Notes: a model not told the origin generated them from the letters alone. Counted from the stretch's first letter, positions 1 to 8,655 are shown. The stretch is 64,000 bases of DNA from Desulfamplus magnetovallimortis (GCF_900170035.1 NZ_LT828552.1:23642-87641), one strand, 5' to 3'. Numbers and translations are program-made.

Positions 1-36
1 TAAATCATCTTTAGTTTATTCAACAATGGAGGGAGT

Positions 37-1407
37 ATGAAGGTTATAAAGATAGGTGGAGGCTGTTTAAAGGGAGAATCCGTTGTATCAAGTATTGTCG
101 AGCTTGTTGCGGCAAGGGGGAAAGGCCATATTTTTGTTCTGTCGGCATTTTCCGGCATTACAGACAAGCTTGTCTCCGGCATAGAAATGGCACTGCATGA
201 CGAAGAGCATATTCCATCCATCATAAATGAAATCCGCCAGGAACACCTTTTCATGGCAAGGGTACTCATAAAATCGGAAATTGCTTTTAAAAGCCTGAAG
301 CAGGAGTTAGACAACCATTTTCTCAAACTTGAACGATACTACTACGGCATTAACTTTACAAGGGAAGCAACTCCAAGAATGCAGGATATTATTATGAGCT
401 ATGGAGAACGCCTTTCTGTAATACTCATGGCAAGGGTTATGGAAAGCCGTGGTGAAAATGCAGGTTTCATAATGCCCCAGGATGCAGGAGTAATAACAGA
501 TGGACGTTTCGCAGATGCAACAGCCAACATGCCCCTTACAACTTCCAACCTTGAGAATAAGATTCGACCTCTGATGACTTCCAAACCTGGGTTCATGCTC
601 TTTTTCCCTGGTTTTTTTGGTGTAAGCGAATCAGGGGAAATTACCACATTCGGCAGGGGTGGCAGTGACTACTCTGCGGCAGTTGTAGCTGCTGCATTAA
701 AGGCCGAAATTCTGGAGATATGGAAAGATACTGAAGGCTTCATGACAGCAGATCCATCTGTTGTTCCTGATGCACGCCTCATTTCTCTTCTGAGCTACGA
801 AGAGGCGTCGGAGCTTGCTTACTCCGGTGCATCCATTCTGCACCCCCGCACTGTTGAGCCTGTCAGAAAATCTGACATAAACATTGCCATAAAAAACACA
901 TTGAATCCTGACGGAGATGGAAGTCTTATAACTGAAAAATCTGTCACAGCAAAGAATATAATAAAAAGCATATCCCATACAAAAGACATTGGAATTTTAA
1001 AGGTATATGCTTCCGGTGTCGGACTTCGCCAGGGAATTCTTGCCAAAATTGCAGGCAGCCTCTCTGATGCCGGAATCAACATAAAGTCGGTTGTCACTTC
1101 CCAGACATGCATAAGCCTTCTGTTTTCTAAAATGGATGTGGAAAATGCCCACAATGTTATAGAATCCATAACACCAAGGCTCTACAGGGAGTCGGAAACA
1201 GTCACAAATTGTGCATTAATAAGTGTGGTGGGAGATGGTCTGCACAAGCACAGGGGAATTGCAGCCCGATGCTTTACAGCAGTTTCAGATGCAAATGTCA
1301 ATATTGAAATGATCTCTTTTGGGCCTTCAAAGGCTGCTCTCTATTTTCTGGTCAATCAGGGTGATCTTGAAAAGACACTGAATGCTCTCCATGGTTATTT
1401 CGTATAA
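37..1407 (+). CDS. lysC: Aspartate kinase (monofunctional, with C-terminal ACT domains)
   Basis: Phosphorylates L-aspartate in the first step of the aspartate pathway (Lys, Thr, Met). The N-terminus KVIKIGGGCL is the nucleotide-binding start of the amino-acid kinase fold. TTFGRGGSDYSA (about residues 204-215) is the aspartokinase signature, and WKDTEGFMTADP is also family-typical. Residues about 315-456 form two ACT-like regions (GILAKIAGSLSDAGINIKSV and a second near the end), which suggests allosteric feedback by an end-product amino acid. At 456 residues it is a normal monofunctional length. The start follows AATGGAGGGAGT, a strong ribosome site. It is the only metabolic gene here and is probably an unrelated neighbour of the flagellar cluster. 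Its stop codon lies next to the first R2 repeat unit. Confident in family; which amino acid regulates it cannot be told. Confidence 0.95.
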   Translation: MKVIKIGGGCLKGESVVSSIVELVAARGKGHIFVLSAFSGITDKLVSGIEMALHDEEHIPSIINEIRQEHLFMARVLIKSEIAFKSLKQELDNHFLKLERYYYGINFTREATPRMQDIIMSYGERLSVILMARVMESRGENAGFIMPQDAGVITDGRFADATANMPLTTSNLENKIRPLMTSKPGFMLFFPGFFGVSESGEITTFGRGGSDYSAAVVAAALKAEILEIWKDTEGFMTADPSVVPDARLISLLSYEEASELAYSGASILHPRTVEPVRKSDINIAIKNTLNPDGDGSLITEKSVTAKNIIKSISHTKDIGILKVYASGVGLRQGILAKIAGSLSDAGINIKSVVTSQTCISLLFSKMDVENAHNVIESITPRLYRESETVTNCALISVVGDGLHKHRGIAARCFTAVSDANVNIEMISFGPSKAALYFLVNQGDLEKTLNALHGYFV

Positions 1408-1566
1408 CGTACATGGCTGATGACCGCCACAATCGAAGGGATGAAAGTCTTTATGAAAACAGCCATTTGCGGGGACTTTCATATAACGTACATGGCTGAT
1501 GACCGCCACAATCGAAAAGATGAAAGTCTTTATGAAAACAGCCATTTGCGGGGACTTTCATATAAA
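1407..1566. repeat. R2 palindromic repeat, two tandem 79-bp units
   Basis: Two nearly identical units begin with ACGTACATGG at 1407 and 1486. Each contains ATGAAAGTC and, about 24 bases on, GACTTTCAT, so each unit can fold into a hairpin. The first unit abuts the lysC stop codon. Related units lie at 1727-1803 and 8772-9006, and a reversed one at about 40882-40963. No coding potential is seen. Confidence 0.85.
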
Positions 1567-1572
1567 ACGTAC

Positions 1573-1725
1573 TCAAAAAAGACACCTATTATTTTTTAAC
1601 CTTGTCAATAGTATCTGAATCAGGATGCCCAGGATAACCAGGATTTACAGGATAAAAATCCTGAACATCCTGATTCAGACAAATGCAATAAATGCCAGAA
1701 AAGCCAACAAGATCTCGGTTTTGAG
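1573..1725. mobile_element. R1 MITE-like element, copy 1
   Basis: Terminal inverted repeats (TCAAAA... / ...TTTTGAG) enclose an inner inverted pair based on TCTGAATCAGGAT / ATCCTGATTCAGACA. AACGTAC occurs immediately left (1566-1572) and right (1726-1732), as expected for a target-site duplication. The target is the start of a third R2 unit, so R1 arrived after R2. It has no ORF and would depend on a transposase elsewhere. Confidence 0.8.
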
Positions 1726-1726
1726 A

Positions 1727-1803
1727 ACGTACATGAGGGGATATCCGCCACAATCCAAGCGATGAAAGTCCTTTTAAAAAACAGGCTATTACCAAGATTT
1801 TCC
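1727..1803. repeat. R2 palindromic repeat, diverged third unit
   Basis: This is the continuation of the R2 tandem array after the R1 insertion. It starts ACGTACATGAGG and keeps GCCACAATC and GATGAAAGTCC, but its end has diverged. The rest of the gap up to the flagellin gene holds AT-rich DNA, the promoter and the leader. Confidence 0.65.
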
Positions 1804-1881
1804 AATATATGCACTCACCTGCTCAATGTGGGTTAAAGATAAAAAAATGCTGCATAACTTTAAAAAAATGAAATATTTTCT

Positions 1882-1909
1882 TAAAGTTTTTTGAAAACAA
1901 AGACGATAA
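1882..1909 (+). promoter_or_regulatory. Sigma-28 (FliA) promoter of fliC
   Basis: TAAAGTTT (1882-1889), a 12-base spacer, then GACGATAA (1902-1909), close to the enterobacterial FliA consensus TAAAGTTT-N11-GCCGATAA. It predicts a transcript start near 1916 and a leader of about 145 bases. fliA itself is in this window at 40966-41709. Confidence 0.7.
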
Positions 1910-1930
1910 AGAACACTAAAAGACCGGTAT

Positions 1931-2058
1931 AACAAGGAGCAAACGGGCTTAACAGAATCGATTCACAAACAAAAAAAATTTTTAGTTCTAAAATGCTTTC
2001 AATATTACTAACTGCAAAAGGGCAATGAGGCCCGCTAAAGCAATTCATGGAGGATAAC
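1931..2058 (+). promoter_or_regulatory. fliC leader with possible CsrA sites
   Basis: The leader contains AAGGAGC (1934-1940), a small hairpin (GGGC ... GCCC near 2021-2034) and the ribosome site ATGGAGGATAAC, which holds two GGA motifs (2049-2054). An upstream GGA plus GGA in the Shine-Dalgarno sequence resembles the layout CsrA uses to repress flagellin in Bacillus subtilis, where FliW antagonises it. csrA and fliW are both present here. This is inference from pattern and gene content. Confidence 0.4.
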
Positions 2059-2062
2059 TATT

Positions 2063-4594
2063 ATGGCACTTGCAATAAATACAAATGTTGCAGCACTCAA
2101 TGCGCACATGAACATGAAAAAAACGGATAACGCCCTTTCCAATTCATTGGCAAGACTTTCCACAGGAATGAGAATCAACAAAGCTGCCGACGATGCATCG
2201 GGCATGGCAATCGCAGACTCCCTTAAAGCCCAGGGGCTGGGGCTGGGTCAAGCTATACGGAACGCCAACGACGGTATTAATATTGTACAGACCGCCGATG
2301 GTGCTCTTGATGAAGCGATCAATATTGTAAACACCATCAAAACAAAAGCCATCCAGGCAGCACAGGATGGCCAGACATTTGAATCAAGAAAAATCATTCA
2401 GGAAGATATTAACAAACTTCTTGAAGAGGTTGATCTTCTTGCAGACAGTACATCTTTTAATGGTAAAAAGCTTCTTTCAGGTGAATTTACCAACAAAAGT
2501 TTCCAGGTAGGTGCAAGTTCCGGAGAAACTGCGAAAATCTCCATAGGTTCAGCACAAACCAATAAGATTGGTCACGTAACAACCGCAAACCTCACAATCA
2601 ACCATGAGGATAACAAGGGCCCGGGTGAGCTGACCCTCATGGTGCATAGTAATACAGAGAATAAGGATTACGAGCTTCAAACTGTAGATCTTCAGTTTAA
2701 CAACTCCTCTGAAAACGGTATTGGAGCTCTTGCTGATGTTATCAACAGACTCTCGGATAAACTGGGGATAACTGCCCAGACAGTTGTTGAAACATCTTCA
2801 AGGGGTGCTTTAAAAGCAGGAGAAATCGGAAACGATTTCAAAATAAATGGTGTTGAGATCGGTGCTGTTTCAGTAAAGGCCAACGATGGCGATGGTGCAC
2901 TGGCCAAGGCCATTAACGGTAAATCCGACCAGACCGGCGTCACTGCTTCTGTTGATTCAGGAGGTATTTTAACTCTCTCCAGTACTGATGGCAGAGCCAT
3001 AAAGCTTGAGGGTGATGTTTCCAAAGCAATGACAAAAACTGCCGCCGAGATGTCCACCTTTGGTGAACTTCGTCTTACCCAGATGGGTTCCAACTCCCTT
3101 TTGATCAAGGATGACGAGGCAGGAGATATTACAGAAAACAAAATTGACAAATTAGGCAAAACTTTGGATGTCAGCAATGACATGTTGCTGTCTGAGGGCT
3201 CAACAATTGGATCCGGTTCTCTCCTTGCTGCAGGTACCCAGATAGGTTTCAGGCTGGAAATAGGTACAACTACAACCAAATCTGGCACAGATACAGCAGA
3301 TAATGCGATCTTTACGGGTGACACCACCATGGATTTTGATTCCACAGTTACGGCTGGTTCAACCATTGGATCAGGAAGTGTAATTGCTGCTGGGACAACC
3401 GTTGGTGGTATTGGAGCAATAAAGGGTAATGGGACAACAGCTACTTTAGAACTTGATAAAGATGCTGTTATCGCAAAAGGAAGTACATTAGAATCTGGCT
3501 CAGTCCTTGCTGCTGGTACTGTACTTACTACAGATATCGTTAATTCAAGTGGTACTACTATAAGTGCAGGAACTACCTTAAGTGTTAAAACTACAATTAA
3601 GGGAGACACTTTACTTCAGGAAGATATGCTTATAAAAGGTAGTACTGTAAATAAAAGTGAGCTCGCGTCTGGCACAATCATTGCGGCAGGAACAACTATC
3701 AACAATGAATTCAAAGTTGTAGGTTCTGATGGAATGAAGGTTTCTGAAGATTTTACTTTAAAAGCTGACTCCAACATTAAATCAGGAACGACCCTTGCTG
3801 CTGGATCAACCCTTGGAGCAACAGTCAAAATGCATCTGGCGTCGGATGGTTACACTAATACAGGTATTGGGACCACTGACACAGACACTATCATTGCAGC
3901 CGGATCAAAGCTTGCTTCAAGTACCCAGCTGGAAGTTGGCTCCACAATCGGCGGTAAAATGGAGCTGGCCCTTGGTTCAACAGGCATGACCCTTGATGAA
4001 GACTTGATTGTAGGTGCAGGTTCTGTTATTGCAAGTGGTTCAACAATTGCGGCAGGAACTTACCTTACCACCGCAATTAATACCTCAAACGGACTTGTAG
4101 GACCTGGTGTAACCCTTGAGCAGGATGCTAAACTATCATCTGATCTATATCTTACAGAAGATATGACCCTTGCCAAAGACAGTGTTCTAATGAGCGGACA
4201 GGTAGATGGGACAGCCACAACCCTTATGGGTACAGGAGGTGGTGTAAACTCTACAATAAATCTTGAAGACACTGAAGTAACAAGACTCAGTGATATTGAC
4301 GTAACCAGTCAGGAGGGTGCCCAGATTGCCATTGCGGTGGCAGACTCGGCCCTGAAGGACTACGACAAGATCAGGGCAAACCTTGGTTCCGTACAGAACC
4401 AGCTTTCTTCAACAATCAACAACATAAGTGTAACCCAGGTTAATGTTCAGGCAGCAGAGTCCTCAATCAGAGACGTTGACTTTGCAGCAGAGTCACAGAC
4501 CTTCTCAAAACTGCAGATTCTTGCACAGTCCGGCTCCTATGCAATGAGCCAGGCAAATGCATCATCACAGAACGTAATGAGTCTGCTGCAGTAA
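2063..4594 (+). CDS. fliC: Flagellin with repeat-rich central insert
   Basis: Filament subunit, 843 residues against about 270-500 for ordinary flagellins. D0/D1 ends are canonical: N-terminal NTNVAALNAHMN and RLSTGMRINKAADDASGMAI, C-terminal NISVTQVNVQAAESSIRDVD and the closing NVMSLLQ. Residues about 175-330 resemble flagellin IN-type domains (for example NDFKINGVEIG). Residues about 375-730 hold roughly eight imperfect copies of a GSxIxSGSxIAAGT pattern. Small hydrophobic positions every six residues suggest a left-handed beta-helix (hexapeptide-like) outer domain; this is inference. It has its own sigma-28 promoter and a strong ribosome site (ATGGAGGATAAC). A hairpin at about 4617-4650 and a terminator at 4695-4732 end the transcript. 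Family certain; the fold of the insert is a guess. Confidence 0.95.
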   Translation: MALAINTNVAALNAHMNMKKTDNALSNSLARLSTGMRINKAADDASGMAIADSLKAQGLGLGQAIRNANDGINIVQTADGALDEAINIVNTIKTKAIQAAQDGQTFESRKIIQEDINKLLEEVDLLADSTSFNGKKLLSGEFTNKSFQVGASSGETAKISIGSAQTNKIGHVTTANLTINHEDNKGPGELTLMVHSNTENKDYELQTVDLQFNNSSENGIGALADVINRLSDKLGITAQTVVETSSRGALKAGEIGNDFKINGVEIGAVSVKANDGDGALAKAINGKSDQTGVTASVDSGGILTLSSTDGRAIKLEGDVSKAMTKTAAEMSTFGELRLTQMGSNSLLIKDDEAGDITENKIDKLGKTLDVSNDMLLSEGSTIGSGSLLAAGTQIGFRLEIGTTTTKSGTDTADNAIFTGDTTMDFDSTVTAGSTIGSGSVIAAGTTVGGIGAIKGNGTTATLELDKDAVIAKGSTLESGSVLAAGTVLTTDIVNSSGTTISAGTTLSVKTTIKGDTLLQEDMLIKGSTVNKSELASGTIIAAGTTINNEFKVVGSDGMKVSEDFTLKADSNIKSGTTLAAGSTLGATVKMHLASDGYTNTGIGTTDTDTIIAAGSKLASSTQLEVGSTIGGKMELALGSTGMTLDEDLIVGAGSVIASGSTIAAGTYLTTAINTSNGLVGPGVTLEQDAKLSSDLYLTEDMTLAKDSVLMSGQVDGTATTLMGTGGGVNSTINLEDTEVTRLSDIDVTSQEGAQIAIAVADSALKDYDKIRANLGSVQNQLSSTINNISVTQVNVQAAESSIRDVDFAAESQTFSKLQILAQSGSYAMSQANASSQNVMSLLQ

Positions 4595-4694
4595 ACCTTT
4601 AACCCATAACTAAATTCTCCCCTTTTATCTCAATATAAAAAGGGGAGATCAAACCAAATACTTTCTTTTATATTATTCATAAGCAATCATGTAT

Positions 4695-4732
4695 AAACGC
4701 CCTGAAATTTTTTTTCAGGGCGTTTTCTTTTT
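4695..4732 (+). terminator. Rho-independent terminator after fliC
   Basis: AAACGCCCTGAAA pairs with TTTCAGGGCGTTT across a T-rich loop and is followed by a T-rich tract. A second GC-richer hairpin without a T-run lies just before it (about 4617-4650). Confidence 0.85.
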
Positions 4733-4752
4733 CAACACCATTAGTGTAGAAT

Positions 4753-4780
4753 TAAAGATCTGTAAGCCTGATGCCGATGA
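4753..4780 (+). promoter_or_regulatory. Sigma-28 promoter of fliD
   Basis: TAAAGATC (4753-4760), a 12-base spacer, then GCCGATGA (4773-4780). The spacing is the same as in the fliC promoter. It lies between the fliC terminator and fliD, and the leader would be about 108 bases. Confidence 0.7.
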
Positions 4781-4893
4781 TATGGTTGTAGTGAAACTTT
4801 TTCACAGTAAATCTACAGCCGAACAAACAGTTTCGTCGTAAACATTGACGGCCTGTTTAAATCAAAAACCAACTTTACCCGGAGGATAGAAAA

Positions 4894-7017
4894 ATGGCCA
4901 CAGGAAGCATTTCAACACTTGGCCTTGGATCGGGTCTGGAACTCCAGAGTATGCTTGAACAGCTCAAGGAAGTTGATCAGCAGCCCATTGAGACCAAAAA
5001 AAACAAGGTTACAACTCTCCAGGAGAAACTTGAGGAGTTTGACTCCATCAAAGCAACTCTTCTATCCATTCGTACAAAGGCACTGGATCTCTCTCTTGGT
5101 TCAAACTTCCTTGAGACAAAAACAGGAGTTACCGGTACATCCATTGAAGCCACATCTGTTGCAGGCGCTAAAGATATGTCACACAGCGTCAATGTAACGG
5201 CACTTGCATCCTTTAGTTCATGGACATCTGAAGGTGTTGCCAGCAAAACAGGTGTTCTCACAACCGAAGATACAACATTTTCATATAGACTTGGAGAAAA
5301 CGGCAGTACCATAACTCTTGATGTGGATGCAGGTACATCTCTCCAAAAGCTTGCGAATCTTATCAATGATGATGATTCAAACCCTGGGGTTACAGCATCC
5401 ATTGCAGATACAGGTTTTGGGGATAACCCTTATAAACTTATTCTCAGAAGTGATGACCCCGGTGAAGAGAACCGAATATTTATAGAGACACAACTCGTTG
5501 ATTCTCCACCGGAAAGCGATAATGCTGTTGCTATAAGTGCCACAGAGCCCATTGATGTTCTGGATGCATCCGGTAACAACAAGATTGTTTTTCAGGAACG
5601 CCTTGCAGATGGTTCACTTGGAGCAGAAAGAACAGCCACAATTGCAGATGGAACTTACACAAGCGGCTCTGATCTTGCTGCTGCCATTGAGAGTGCCATG
5701 GAATCTGAATCGGAAAACGGCATTAATTATACTGTCTCTTATGACAGTGACACGCAAAAATTTTCCATCAAGGAGAATGGCTCACAGCTTCATGAACTGA
5801 ATATCTCCTGGGATGCAAGCAGTGCTGCCTCTGCTCTTGGATTTGACGCTCAAGAGGATGTCTATAAACCACACGCAGGTCTTAAGCTTACAGAATCCAC
5901 AGGTGCTGGTTTTTTTGCTCCGGAAAGCGATAACAAAGTGAACATAAGTGCATCCGAACCTGCTGCTATATCTGCTGCAAACTCAAACAACGAAATCGTA
6001 TTCAGGGAAAGATTGGCAGACGGCACTCTTGGAGCAGCAAAGACTGCCACAATAGCTGATGGCTCATACGAAAGCGGAGATGATCTTGCGGCAGCCATAA
6101 AGTCTGCAATGGAAACAGCATCAGAAAACAGTACCAAATTTTCTGTTCTTTTTAACAGCGAAACAAAAAAATTTACCATCAAGGAAGATGGCTCAAATCT
6201 GCATGAGCTGCAAATCGAATGGGCCAACAGTAACGCAGCATCAACACTTGGATTTGACTCGGAAACAGACACATATAAGCCCTACGACTCTTCTCTTAAT
6301 GCAAGATTTTCTGTTGACAATATAGCTTACCAGCGTCAATCAAACGATGGCATTACTGATGTCATTCAGGGAATCACATTAGATCTCAAAGAGACAGGAA
6401 TATCAACTATAGGAGTTGATTCCGACTTTGAAAAAGTTGAAACCATGCTCCAGGAGGTCATTGACTCAATCAACACCTTAAGAACCGATCTCACTGAAAA
6501 AAGCAGGTATGATGTTGACAAAGAGGAAAAAGGGATTTTGTTTGGAGAGATGGCCATAACAAGAATTGATGATGAACTTAAAAATTTCATGGAGCAGAAT
6601 CTGAATATTGATGGTGCAGTTACAAGCATGTATGATCTTGGGCTTACCATTGACTCTGATGGCATACTATCAATTGACAGCGACAAATTCAGGGACGTTC
6701 TTTCGTCAAATGCAGAAGATGTTATAAAGTTTTTCACAGGGGATTCTGAAAATGGAGTAGAAGGTTTTGGAGACATGCTTTACGACAAAATGAGGTCATA
6801 TACAGCGGCTGACGGCCTGTTAGTTGCAAAAAGAGACTCCACCCAGACACTTATAGGCAAACTTGAAGAGCAGATTGAAAAAGATACCGCATTGCTTAAC
6901 AAAAGATATGACACAATGACCACCCGTTTTGTTGAGCTGGACTCCTATATGAGGCAGATGCAGTCCGAGGCATCTTTTCTGGATCAGGTTTTCAATACAA
7001 ACAAAAAGGATGATTGA
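4894..7017 (+). CDS. fliD: Flagellar hook-associated protein 2 (filament cap)
   Basis: Forms the distal cap that folds exported flagellin. The N-terminal GLGSGLELQSMLEQLKEVDQ and the C-terminal region (about 490-707, ending with a coiled-coil heptad tail after YDTMTTRFVELDSYMRQMQ) are typical of FliD. At 707 residues it is longer than usual (about 450-550). The extra length comes from two copies of a module of about 137 residues (nt 5509-5919 and 5920-6290). Each starts with ESDN and contains xERLADGxLGA, TATIADG, FxIKExGS, LHEL and LGFD. The two copies also match at DNA level, so this is a recent internal duplication. A diverged copy occurs in FlgL. Preceded by CCCGGAGGAT, with its own sigma-28 promoter. 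The stop is adjacent to the downstream chaperone-like gene. Confidence 0.95.
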   Translation: MATGSISTLGLGSGLELQSMLEQLKEVDQQPIETKKNKVTTLQEKLEEFDSIKATLLSIRTKALDLSLGSNFLETKTGVTGTSIEATSVAGAKDMSHSVNVTALASFSSWTSEGVASKTGVLTTEDTTFSYRLGENGSTITLDVDAGTSLQKLANLINDDDSNPGVTASIADTGFGDNPYKLILRSDDPGEENRIFIETQLVDSPPESDNAVAISATEPIDVLDASGNNKIVFQERLADGSLGAERTATIADGTYTSGSDLAAAIESAMESESENGINYTVSYDSDTQKFSIKENGSQLHELNISWDASSAASALGFDAQEDVYKPHAGLKLTESTGAGFFAPESDNKVNISASEPAAISAANSNNEIVFRERLADGTLGAAKTATIADGSYESGDDLAAAIKSAMETASENSTKFSVLFNSETKKFTIKEDGSNLHELQIEWANSNAASTLGFDSETDTYKPYDSSLNARFSVDNIAYQRQSNDGITDVIQGITLDLKETGISTIGVDSDFEKVETMLQEVIDSINTLRTDLTEKSRYDVDKEEKGILFGEMAITRIDDELKNFMEQNLNIDGAVTSMYDLGLTIDSDGILSIDSDKFRDVLSSNAEDVIKFFTGDSENGVEGFGDMLYDKMRSYTAADGLLVAKRDSTQTLIGKLEEQIEKDTALLNKRYDTMTTRFVELDSYMRQMQSEASFLDQVFNTNKKDD

Positions 7018-7022
7018 TCATT

Positions 7023-7388
7023 ATGGCAAATTCAATGAAACAATACATTAAAGAGATGAAGGATATACAGGAGCGCCATATTGCCATTCTTGGTGACCCT
7101 GCATTAATCAATGTACCACTTGATATGAATACCATGCTTTTTGAAAGAAAACGTGCCTTTGAAAATCTCAGAAATTCAATTTCAATGACACCTGCTTCCT
7201 CCCGCAATCCTTTTAGAAATGATATAAATAATATACTTGAAAAAAATGAACAGCTCACACTTATAATTGACAAAAAAAAACAGGAACTCTCTGCAATGCT
7301 CAGTCGCAATGCAAAGGGGAAGAAGGTTCTCAATGGATACCGTCATGGCAACCCGAAAGCATCGCGTTTCATGAATACGTCAGGATGA
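7023..7388 (+). CDS. FliT-like flagellar chaperone
   Basis: A 121-residue, mostly helical protein starting six bases after fliD. The C-terminal pattern LxxIIDKKKQEL ... KGKKVLNGYR resembles the FliT/FlgN chaperone class. FliT binds FliD in enterobacteria, and the position between fliD and fliS is the usual place for it. The ATG at 7023 is preferred over an in-frame TTG at 7014, using AAAGGA upstream. Sequence similarity is weak, so the call rests on position, size and the terminal motif; no symbol is given. Confidence 0.6.
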   Translation: MANSMKQYIKEMKDIQERHIAILGDPALINVPLDMNTMLFERKRAFENLRNSISMTPASSRNPFRNDINNILEKNEQLTLIIDKKKQELSAMLSRNAKGKKVLNGYRHGNPKASRFMNTSG

Positions 7389-7537
7389 AGTATTTCCCGT
7401 TTTATAATATCTCCCACCAAAAAAAACTTAATAATAACCATGGATATGCCGACAAATATTATTACATCGGGAGAAAATATTGACAGGAAGTAATACACAA
7501 GAAAGAAAATTCAATCACAGTACTATGGAGGTTTAAA

Positions 7538-8041
7538 ATGAGACAACCTGCTGGAATGCAAAAATACATGAACAACCACTATGATGGGATGACTCCGGAA
7601 CAACTGATACTAATGCTTTACAAAGGTGCTCTGCAACGCCTTCAACTTGTAAAACAGGCTATTGAAGAAAAAAATATTCAGAAACGTGGAGAAAACTTGA
7701 GTAAAGTCATAGCAATAATATCAGAGTTAAACTCTTCATTGAATACCGACGGAAAGGATGACAGTATTAAATTTCTGGGTGGACTCTATATGGCAATGCT
7801 GGTTGAACTCCCAAAGGTATCCATTAACAACGATATTGAGACAATTGAGAGGACAGCCCGCTACATTGAAAAACTCAAAGAGATCTGGGAAACAAGTGTC
7901 ATGAGCAAGGCATCTGTTAATGCTGCCGCAAAATATCCTTCACAGGCAGCCTACCCGCGTCAGCAAAAAGCTGCATCAAAATCATTTACCAATAATTATG
8001 GAAACCAAACCCAGGCAAGATTAAACGCTTTTGCTGTATAA
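7538..8041 (+). CDS. fliS: Flagellin export chaperone FliS
   Basis: Binds the C-terminus of flagellin and prevents premature polymerisation in the cytoplasm. The family core is clear: MTPEQLILMLYKGALQRL near the N-terminus and LNTDGKDDSIKFLGGLYMAM in the middle. It is 167 residues, about 30-40 more than typical FliS, because of a low-complexity C-terminal tail rich in Ala, Gln and Asn (KYPSQAAYPRQQKAASK). The start follows TATGGAGGTTT. It lies in the fliD-fliT-like-fliS-flaG group; a weak sigma-28-like site upstream was not convincing. Confidence 0.93.
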   Translation: MRQPAGMQKYMNNHYDGMTPEQLILMLYKGALQRLQLVKQAIEEKNIQKRGENLSKVIAIISELNSSLNTDGKDDSIKFLGGLYMAMLVELPKVSINNDIETIERTARYIEKLKEIWETSVMSKASVNAAAKYPSQAAYPRQQKAASKSFTNNYGNQTQARLNAFAV

Positions 8042-8117
8042 AAATATTTCATTGAGTAGAAAATCTGTTGACAACTCACTTTAAAACAGATGATTATAGA
8101 ATCAATGTTATGACAGT

Positions 8118-8157
8118 TTTAACACATTACACTATCAAATTTAACACATTACACTAT
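8118..8157. repeat. 22-bp direct repeat upstream of flaG
   Basis: TTTAACACATTACACTAT occurs at 8118-8135 and again at 8140-8157, separated by four bases, in the AT-rich gap between fliS and flaG. No hairpin or sigma site is evident; it may be an operator or a slipped duplication. Confidence 0.5.
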
Positions 8158-8229
8158 GAAAATTTCACAAAAACTTATATATCAGCAAGATGAATAAGAT
8201 CAAAAGATGACAATCAAGGAGGATTAATC

Positions 8230-8655
8230 ATGAACATTAACACTATCAGGTCGTCTGACAGCATGGATGCACTGTCTCCCATGAGAACGACCTTAAAAAC
8301 TCAGGAAAACAAAAATGATAATGCTCATCTTAATGAGTCAGATCAGATGTCTGCCAATAAGAAAAAAAACCTTGATAATGAGACTCTCCTGAAAAAGGAA
8401 GATGAAAAAAAGGAAAAATCTACATCTTCCATGGAAGAGCTTAAAAATATGGTTACCGAGCTTAACGATTACATGGATAACCTTAAGACAAGCCTGGGCT
8501 TTTCTGTAAGCAAGGATCCTGATAACCAGGTCATTTTCCAGATAAGAAACAGGGAGACAAATGAAGTAATAAAGCAGATTCCTGCTGAAGAGATCCAGAC
8601 AATTAAAAAGAAAATGACTGAATTGACTGGAATGCTGTTGGATCAACGTGCATAA
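8230..8655 (+). CDS. flaG: FlaG family protein
   Basis: FlaG proteins influence filament length in polarly flagellated bacteria. The C-terminal half (residues about 75-141) carries the family pattern: LNDYMDNLKTSLGFSV, QVIFQIRNRETNEVIKQIPAEEI and a closing helix. The N-terminal 70 residues are charged and low-complexity (many Lys, Glu, Asn), as is common. The start is preceded by AAGGAGGATTAATC. It is the last gene of the filament group; no clear terminator follows. Confidence 0.9.
   Translation: MNINTIRSSDSMDALSPMRTTLKTQENKNDNAHLNESDQMSANKKKNLDNETLLKKEDEKKEKSTSSMEELKNMVTELNDYMDNLKTSLGFSVSKDPDNQVIFQIRNRETNEVIKQIPAEEIQTIKKKMTELTGMLLDQRA

Noticed and set aside
2692-3609. Long open frame (305 codons) opposite fliC
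   Set aside because: It is antisense to the repetitive flagellin insert; its composition mirrors the Thr/Ser/Gly repeats and it has no ribosome site or family likeness.
7428-7455. Possible sigma-28 promoter upstream of fliS (GCCGACAA with TTAATAAT upstream)
   Set aside because: The -35 has poor match and the -10 has a mismatch at a key position; not better than chance in AT-rich DNA.
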